From contig CAYMOV010000120.1 in assembly GCA_964392085.1 (NCBI GenBank), positions 1 through 7,042 on the forward strand: a DNA stretch of 7,042 bases, in the 5' to 3' direction. A program made the position numbers and the translations under genes. Source of the stretch: CAYMOV01 sp964392085 (GTDB lineage: Bacteria > Oederibacteriota > Muellerivitia > Muellerivitales > Muellerivitaceae). Shown piece after piece: positions 1 through 6,300 of the stretch (positions are counted from its first letter, which is position 1; every line of letters starts with the position of its first letter). The notes beneath the pieces are model-generated. The model was not told the DNA's origin. It did not search any database and was given only the letters and a program-made list of their open reading frames with translations.

Positions 1-399
1 GGCCAGGCCAACCACCTGGGCGTCACGATCGAGGCCGACATCATCAAGCAGAAGCTGCCGGAGGTGAACGGCGGCTACGCCATGTTGAACGCCGAGTCCA
101 GTTACGGCAAGTTCGACAAGAGGATGTACGAGACCATCTGCCAGGACCACCCCATCGAGATGACCCGCTTCCAGGTGGCCAACTGCTACATGGGCCGGGC
201 GGGCCTGATCAACTCAGGAGGCGCCTCGGGCCAGAACGACCTAGCGGAGGCCGTGAAGACCGCGGTCATCAACAAGCGGGCCGGCGGCACGGGCCTGATC
301 CTGGGGCGCAAGGCGTTCCAACGCCCCATGAAGGAAGGCGCGGCCCTAGTGAACGCCGTCCAGGACGTTTATTTGAGCAAGGAAGTCACCGTCGCCTGA
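1..399 (+). CDS. fbaB: Class I fructose-bisphosphate aldolase (DhnA/FbaB type), 3' end only
   Basis: The window opens inside this gene; 132 codons and a TGA stop are visible, about the last third of a protein that is usually near 350 residues. The enzyme cleaves fructose 1,6-bisphosphate to dihydroxyacetone phosphate and glyceraldehyde 3-phosphate (or the reverse) in the cytoplasm, through a Schiff base on lysine. From memory of E. coli FbaB, the fragment matches nearly throughout: GQANHLG at the start, ADIIKQK (fragment residues 12-18), NCYMGRAGLINSGGA (about 61-75), AVINKRAGG and GLILGRKAFQRP (about 87-106), then NAVQDVYL near the end. The lysine at fragment residue 16 is, by recollection of the family alignment, the likely Schiff-base residue. 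GGxGLIxGRKAF is the phosphate-binding end of the TIM barrel. No frameshift is seen. A strong terminator follows 16 bases after the stop, so it is the last gene of its transcript. The 5' end and promoter lie outside the window. Confidence 0.94.
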   Translation, partial: GQANHLGVTIEADIIKQKLPEVNGGYAMLNAESSYGKFDKRMYETICQDHPIEMTRFQVANCYMGRAGLINSGGASGQNDLAEAVKTAVINKRAGGTGLILGRKAFQRPMKEGAALVNAVQDVYLSKEVTVA

Positions 400-415
400 G
401 GTAGGCGGTCGATTC

Positions 416-448
416 AGGGGCTCCCAAACCGGGAGCCCCTTTTTTTTT
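416..448 (+). terminator. Intrinsic (Rho-independent) terminator of the aldolase gene
   Basis: A perfect 10-base-pair stem is formed by AGGGGCTCCC (416-425) and GGGAGCCCCT (431-440) around the five-base loop AAACC (426-430). An unbroken T-tract runs from 440 to 448. It begins 16 bases after the aldolase stop and ends 35 bases before the next start codon, so it should separate the two plus-strand genes transcriptionally. In the opposite direction the stem is preceded by the matching A-tract but is not followed by a T-run, so it should act mainly on the plus strand. Confidence 0.95.
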
Positions 449-474
449 GCCGGAATGGAAATAGTTGGTACGAT
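447..474 (+). promoter_or_regulatory. Possible weak sigma70-like promoter for the MFS/spermidine-synthase gene
   Basis: A new promoter is expected here because a strong terminator lies directly upstream. The best candidate I can see is TTGCCG (447-452) as -35 and TACGAT (469-474) as -10, 16 bases apart, each matching the E. coli consensus at four of six positions. Transcription would begin around 481-484, at or next to the ATG at 484, which would make the mRNA nearly leaderless. This agrees with the absence of a Shine-Dalgarno sequence at proper spacing; the nearest GGA-type sequences (452-459) are about 25 bases from the ATG. The host's sigma factors are unknown, so this is a guess. Confidence 0.25.
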
Positions 475-483
475 GATCCCAAT

Positions 484-3330
484 ATGACCCATCCGTCCAG
501 TCCCGCCCCTTCCCTTCGATGGGTCAGTTTATTGGCCGTCGCCTCGGGGTTCAGTGCGCTCCTGTATGAATCCCTCTGGATGAGGGACTTGGAGCTAGTC
601 TTCGGGGGGACCCGGGAAGCGGTCACCCTGATTTTGGCGATTTTTATGGGGGGCATGGCTTTGGGAAGCCGGGCCTCGGCCTCCCGACGGCTCCGGGACG
701 TCGGGATTCGGGGTTACGCCCTGATCGAGTTCGGCATCGGCCTGACCGCGGTCCTAACCGGCGCGGGCCTCGCGTCGTTCCCCGCCTGGTTTGGCGACCT
801 CGTTTTCCGATTCCCGGCGGCCCCGGTCACGATCGCCCTCGCCAAAGCCGTCTTGGCCGCGGCCCTCCTATTGCCCCCCACCCTGTTGATCGGCATGACC
901 ACCCCGATTTTGGTGGCGGTCCTATCCCGAAACCGATTGGGCCTCGATCGAAATTTCAGCCTCCTTTACCAGGTCAATACCCTCGGCGGCGTCTTGGGGA
1001 CCTTGGGCGGCACCTTCATCCTCCTTCCCCGCCTGGGGGTCGAAGGCGCCTTGGGGTTTGGGGTCTTCCTCAACCTGACGGTTGCCGCGGGAGCATGGGC
1101 CTTGGGGGCCGGCCCCATCCAAACGCCCAAACCCGTTCCATCCCCATGGGGTGCGCCGTCAAAACTATCCTTTCATCCCATCCTGGCCGTTTCCATGGCC
1201 CTGGGCGCCGCGTCCTTCCTTTTAGAAAGCGTTTGGGTCCGAAGTTACCAACTGGTGGTCGGTTCCTCGGTCTATTCCTTCAGCCTCACCTTGGGGGGAT
1301 TCCTGATCGGCATCGTCGGCGGCGCTTGGATCTACCACCGCCGATCCGTCGAATCGTCCCACAGGGGCCCCGATCGGTTTCCCTTCCTTTTGGCCGGGAT
1401 GGCCGGCCTGATCCTGGTCCAGTCCTGGGTCATCGGTTACCTTCCGGACGCCTATTACACCTTCATCCGTTGGGTCCGCCCCTCCTTCGGCCTCTACCAG
1501 CTCTTCGGGTTCTCACTCGTGCTCCTGACGATGTTGCCCCTCACACTCATGTTCGGCTATTTCTTTCCGGCCCTAGCCGGTCGGCTGGCGACAAATTCAG
1601 CCGAAGACCGCATCTTGGCGGCTAGGCTTTACGTCTGGAACACCCTAGGTTCCGTGGGGGGGGCCCTAGCCGCCGGTTATCTCCTGATGCCGATTTTGGG
1701 GATCCAGGGGATTTATCCGGTTTGCGCCGGGCTTTTGGCCGGGACCGCCGGCCTTTTTCCGGTCCGGGAATCCCGCCGCGCCTACATCCGAAGGGCGGGC
1801 TTCGGCCTCCTGGCGGCCGGATTGGCTTTTTACGGGGCCGGGTCTTTTAAGCCTTGGGATCCCCTAGTCATGAGCAGCGGCATCTATCACCATGGCCTTC
1901 GTTGGGACGCCTATGGTTCCAAGGAGACAAGCCTACGACGCCTGTTGCGGAACAACCGCCGGCTTTTTTGGTACGAGGAGGGCCCGGATGCCCAAGTGGC
2001 CGTTTTCCAGTCCAACCTGGATTTAAGCCTCGCCATCAACGGCAAAGTGGACGCCAGCACGGGGCTGGACATCACGACCCAGAAGATGCTCGCCCACCTT
2101 CCCCTCCTGCTCCACCCGGACCCCGAGGACGTCTTCGTGGTGGGTTGGGGCAGCGGCAGTACCTGTGGCTCCGCCTCACTCTATCCCTCGGTGCGCCGTG
2201 TCGATTGTGCGGAAATTTCCAAGGAGGTCTATTCAACCCGTCCCTTTTTCGCCGATCTCCAGATGGGGGTGGACCAGGACCCCCGTTTTCACCTGCTCCG
2301 GGTCGACGCCCGAAGCCAGTTGTGGTCGTCCAGCCAGAAGTATGACGTCATCATCTCAGAGCCCTCCAACCCTTGGATCTCGGGGGTCTCAAACCTCTTT
2401 ACGGAGGATTATTACCGGATCGCGGAGGGCCGCATGAAACCAGGCGGCCTGTTCTGCCAATGGATCCAATACTATTCCTTGAGTCCCGAGGACCTCCATA
2501 TCCTCCTGGGAACCTTCCTGAGGGTCTTTCCGTCGGTCAGCGTTTGGATCCCCAGCCGTCCAGGCGAACCTTCCCTGGGAGACATCCTGATCCTCGGCTC
2601 CCAATCCGAACCGATCCCTGACAGCGCGAGGATCTCCCGGTTGACCCATCAACCGGGGCTTGCCGAAGACCTGGCAAAATGTGGGATCCAAACCACCCGT
2701 GATTTCCTGTCCCTGCGGATGGATGGGGAAATCGGCCTTCAAAATTGGGCCGGCCATCCCCCCTCCAACCGTGACGCGAATCCGCTCATTGAGTTCTCAG
2801 CTCCCAAATCGAGGTATCGATCCCCAGATGAAGACCGCGAATCCACCCTTAAATTCTTTAGGGAATTAACCGACCACCATGGCGGTTCGATTTATCCCCC
2901 CTCGAAGTCACCCTGGGCCCCCACAGAACGGGAACAGCTGATCCGAGGTTGGCTTAATTTGGGGATCCTCGGCCGTTCGGAGGAAGCGGCGAGGGAGCTT
3001 CTTCATGAAGGGGACCGCGCGCCGGAACTCTGGGCGGATTGGGGAAGGATCGAGCTCAACCGGGGAAACCTGGCATCAGCCGAAAAAAGCCTGAACGAAT
3101 CATTGAGATTAAAGCCGCAAAATCCCTACGCCGTCAAATTTCTGGCCCGAACGTTGTTTCACCAGGCCCTGAACGAGGAAAAAGATGGCCGGAAAACCGC
3201 AGGGTTGAAGGAAATCCGGCGGAGCCTAATCCTTTATCCCCACCAACCCGACGCGGCCGAGCTCCTCAACCGGTTGGCCCGCCCAACCCCTAACGATAGA
3301 CCATCACCTTCAGGATCTTCCGTCCGGTAA
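484..3330 (+). CDS. Fused MFS-like/spermidine-synthase-like membrane protein with C-terminal TPRs
   Basis: 948 residues in three parts. Residues 1-455 hold about 13 hydrophobic segments. Two halves repeat each other: SALLYESLWMRDL (24-36) matches SFLLESVWVRSYQL (244-257), and LYQVNTLGG with LLPRLGVEGAL (161-190) matches RLYVWNTLGS with LMPILGIQGIY (381-411), the transporter-like duplication typical of the family annotated 'fused MFS/spermidine synthase'. Residues 500-705 form a Rossmann methyltransferase/spermidine synthase fold: INGKVDAST (518-526), a SAM/dcSAM-binding loop GWGSGSTCGSA (554-564), acidic DCAEIS (574-579), and YDVIISEPSNPW (620-631) leading to LFTEDYY. True spermidine synthases have a catalytic Asp where this protein has Glu626, so aminopropyl transfer is not assured. 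Residues 815-932 look like two or three TPRs (ELWADWGRIELNRGNLASAEKSL region), suggesting a protein partner. The substrate is unknown. ATG 484 is chosen as the first in-frame start; no ribosome binding site is evident. The last 41 bases overlap the convergent gene. Confidence 0.9.
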   Translation: MTHPSSPAPSLRWVSLLAVASGFSALLYESLWMRDLELVFGGTREAVTLILAIFMGGMALGSRASASRRLRDVGIRGYALIEFGIGLTAVLTGAGLASFPAWFGDLVFRFPAAPVTIALAKAVLAAALLLPPTLLIGMTTPILVAVLSRNRLGLDRNFSLLYQVNTLGGVLGTLGGTFILLPRLGVEGALGFGVFLNLTVAAGAWALGAGPIQTPKPVPSPWGAPSKLSFHPILAVSMALGAASFLLESVWVRSYQLVVGSSVYSFSLTLGGFLIGIVGGAWIYHRRSVESSHRGPDRFPFLLAGMAGLILVQSWVIGYLPDAYYTFIRWVRPSFGLYQLFGFSLVLLTMLPLTLMFGYFFPALAGRLATNSAEDRILAARLYVWNTLGSVGGALAAGYLLMPILGIQGIYPVCAGLLAGTAGLFPVRESRRAYIRRAGFGLLAAGLAFYGAGSFKPWDPLVMSSGIYHHGLRWDAYGSKETSLRRLLRNNRRLFWYEEGPDAQVAVFQSNLDLSLAINGKVDASTGLDITTQKMLAHLPLLLHPDPEDVFVVGWGSGSTCGSASLYPSVRRVDCAEISKEVYSTRPFFADLQMGVDQDPRFHLLRVDARSQLWSSSQKYDVIISEPSNPWISGVSNLFTEDYYRIAEGRMKPGGLFCQWIQYYSLSPEDLHILLGTFLRVFPSVSVWIPSRPGEPSLGDILILGSQSEPIPDSARISRLTHQPGLAEDLAKCGIQTTRDFLSLRMDGEIGLQNWAGHPPSNRDANPLIEFSAPKSRYRSPDEDRESTLKFFRELTDHHGGSIYPPSKSPWAPTEREQLIRGWLNLGILGRSEEAARELLHEGDRAPELWADWGRIELNRGNLASAEKSLNESLRLKPQNPYAVKFLARTLFHQALNEEKDGRKTAGLKEIRRSLILYPHQPDAAELLNRLARPTPNDRPSPSGSSVR

Positions 3331-6300
3331 CCCCTGACCCCACCCGCAATTCCACCACCGCGATAAAAGTCCCGCTGGTCACAACCCGGCTGTTCCCGCC
3401 CCGCAGGTTCCACAACACCCGCCCCGGGTTCCCAGGCTCGTTATAGAGGGTTTGGATCAGCTCCCCCGCCAAGGTGTAGATCTTGACCGTGGTCGCGTCC
3501 AACGGGGCGCCCCCATTACCGATCATGAAGACCGCCTGACCGGTCTGGGCCAAGTTCACCGGGTTCGGGGCCATGACGATCCGGTCCGAGTTGTCCAAAT
3601 CGCCGTGGAGCACGTTGACGGCCAGGATCACGGTTTGCTGCGTGTCGTTTCCCTTCTTGGAAGTCAGTTCAATGTAGTAGGTCCCGTTTTGGACGATCAC
3701 CCCATCGTTGTTCCGGCCGTCCCACGCCAGCGAGCCACCCGAGGGGAACAGGAGGGCCACCGACCCGAGGTTGTTCGACGGGTCGGTATAGGACGGCATC
3801 AGGGTGGTCGCCGACAACCGAACGCGTCCCACCTGGTAGTCCTCGGCCGACAATACCGCGCCCTGTCCCGCCACCAACTGACGCACCTCATCCGGAGTGA
3901 ACTGTCGAACCACCTCCCCCGCCGAGTTGTAAACGGTCACGCCCACCGTTTCCTGCGTCACCTGCACCGCGACGGGCTTCGTCACGGATTGTGTCACCCC
4001 ATAGGCGTCGGTGGAGTCCATCTTGATGTAGTACTGGCCGTTTGCCACCGTTTGGCCATTGGCGTTGGTCCCATCCCATTGACCGATGGCCTGGCCCTGG
4101 TAGGAGATCTTGATGGGGTTCCCGGTGGAATCCAAAACCGTGGAACCCAGGGTAAAATCGTCGATTTTAGTCGGAGAACGGAAGCTCGTCAGCACCTTGA
4201 CCAGTTCGCCCGCCTCGTTGTAGACGCCAATCACCACGTCGACGGGACCCATCACACGAACCGATGCCACGGCGGTGACCGATCCGCTGGAGGAATTCAG
4301 CTCCGCGGTGTTGTTCACGTAATCCTGCCCACCCACCATCAGCTGGAGCGTCAGGGCATAGGTCTCGGTGACCGAGGCGCCCACCGGCACCAAAGGAACA
4401 ATCCATTTCAGGGTATTGGAAGACGCGTCGAACACCCCGGTTCCGGAGGCGCTCCCAACCACGTATTGGGCCTCGGAGGTGGGGGGCAGGTGGTCAATCA
4501 AGGTCGCGCCCATCGCCGCGGAGGCGCTCGGGTTTGAATACACCAGTTGATAGGTCACGTTTTGGTACGCCATGGCGGAAGCCCGATCCGCGGATTTGAC
4601 CAGTTTCAAGTAGGGGGTCGGGGTGAACGTCGCCGTCGGGGTATCGGTGTTCGTGGGGGTCGGCGTCGGCGTAAAGGTGAAGGTGGGTGTAAAGGTCCAA
4701 GTGAATGTCGGGGTGGATGTGGAAGTAAAGGTGTGGGTGAAGGTGTGGGTGAAAGTCGGAGTGAAGCTGGGGGTAAAGGTGTCCGTAAAGGTCGGGGTAA
4801 AACTGGGCGTGAAGGTCTTGGTGAAGGTCGCGGTGTTCGTGGGGGTAAAAGTCGGGGTGAAGGTGGCAGTGAAGGTCGGGGTGAAGCTGGGGGTAAAGGT
4901 GGCCGTAAAGGTCGGGGTAAAGCTGGGCGTGAAGGTCTTGGTGAAGGTCGCGGTGTTCGTGGGGGTAAAAGTCGGGGNNNNNNNNNNNNNNNNNNNNNNN
5001 NNNNNNNNNNNNNNNNNNNNNNNNNNNNNNNNNNNNNNNNNNNNNNNNNNNNNNNNNNNNNNNNNNNNNNNNNNNNNTGAAGGTCGCGGTGAAGGTCGGG
5101 GTGAAGGTGGCGGTGAAGGTCGGCGTGAAGGTGGAGGTGTTGGTTGAAGTGAAGGACGGGGTAAAAGTCGCGGTTTCGGTCGGGGTAAAGGAAGGGGTGA
5201 AAGTTGTCGTAAAGGTCGGGGTATCCGTCGAGGTGAAGGTATCCGTAAAGGTGTCCGTAAAAGTGTCCGTGAAACTCGGGGTGAAAGTCGGGGTGAACGT
5301 AGGCGTATCCGTCGGCGTGTCGGTGGGCGTAAAAGTCGGGGTTTCCGTCGCGGTGAACGTGTCGGTGAAGCTGGGGGTGAAGGAAGGCGTGTCCGTCGGC
5401 GTGAAGGTGGAGGTGAAGGTCGGCGTATCCGTCGGCGTGTTGGTGGGCGAAAAGGTCGGGGTGTCCGTCGCGGTGAACGTGTCGGTGAAACTGGGGGTGA
5501 AAGTGGGCGTGTCCGTCGGCGTAAAGGTAGGGGTCGACGTCAGGGTCGGCGTGAAAGTTAGGGTATCCGTCGAGGTGAAGGTATCCGTAAAGGTGTCCGT
5601 AAAAGTGTCCGTGAAACTCGGGGTGAAAGTCGGGGTGAACGTAGGCGTATCCGTCGGCGTGTCGGTGGGCGTAAAGGTCGGGGTGTCCGTCGCGGTGAAC
5701 GTGTCGGTGAATCTGGGGGTGAAAGTGGGCGTGTCCGTCGGCGTAAAGGTAGGGGTCGACGTCGAGGTCGACGTCAAGGTCGACGTCAAGGTCGGCGTGA
5801 AAGTTGGGGTATCCGTGGTGGTGAACGTGTCGGTGAAGCTTGGAGTGAAGGAAGGCGTATTCGTGGGGGTAAAAGTCGGGGTGAATGACGGCGTGAAGGT
5901 CGGCGTCGTGGTGGGAGTAAAGGTCGAGGTGAAGGAAGGTGTAAACGTGACAGTGAACGTCGGAGTAAAGGACGGCGTGAATGTCGCGGTGAATGTCGGA
6001 GTAAAGGATGGTGTGAAAGTCGGGGTAAAAGTTGACGTAAAGGTAGGCGTATCCGTCGAAGTGGAGGTCGGCGTAAACGTCGCGGTAAACGTTGGGGTCG
6101 ACGTCGAAGTCGGCGTCAGGGTTGGGGTGAATGTCGGGGTAAACGTCGGCGTGAGGGAAGGCGTGGACGTCGCGGTGAACGTGGGAGTGTAGGTCGCCGT
6201 AAAGGTCTGGGTGGAAGTCACGGTGTCCGTCGGAGTGAAAGTCGGGGTGAAGGTCGCCGTAAAGGTCGGAGTCATAGTGGGGGTGAATGTCGCGGTGAAT

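Noticed and set aside
3267..3288. Inverted repeats CAACCGGTTG (3267-3276) and GGTTGG/CCAACC (3272-3288) as a terminator for the convergent genes
   Set aside because: The stems are short, lie inside both coding sequences or just beyond one of them, and neither strand has a following T-tract.
3452..4537. Plus-strand open frame of 361 codons opposite the Ig domains
   Set aside because: The product is rich in His, Arg and Gly with no recognisable motif, as expected for the antisense of a GC-rich gene; the minus strand gives clear Ig-like domain signatures.
4607..4609. TTG at 4609-4607 as the start of an independent Ig-domain gene
   Set aside because: The frame is open upstream through the whole repeat up to the gap, no ribosome binding site is apparent in the repeat, and the residues before it (TPTPY) link naturally to the DUF11-like domain.
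5089..6192. Plus-strand open frame reading V-K-V-G-V repeats
   Set aside because: It is the reverse-strand shadow of the (T-X)n repeat. It switches between Lys and Asn at bases that are silent on the minus strand, and is closed by stops at 6190-6192 and 6682-6684, while the minus frame runs on into recognisable Ig domains.
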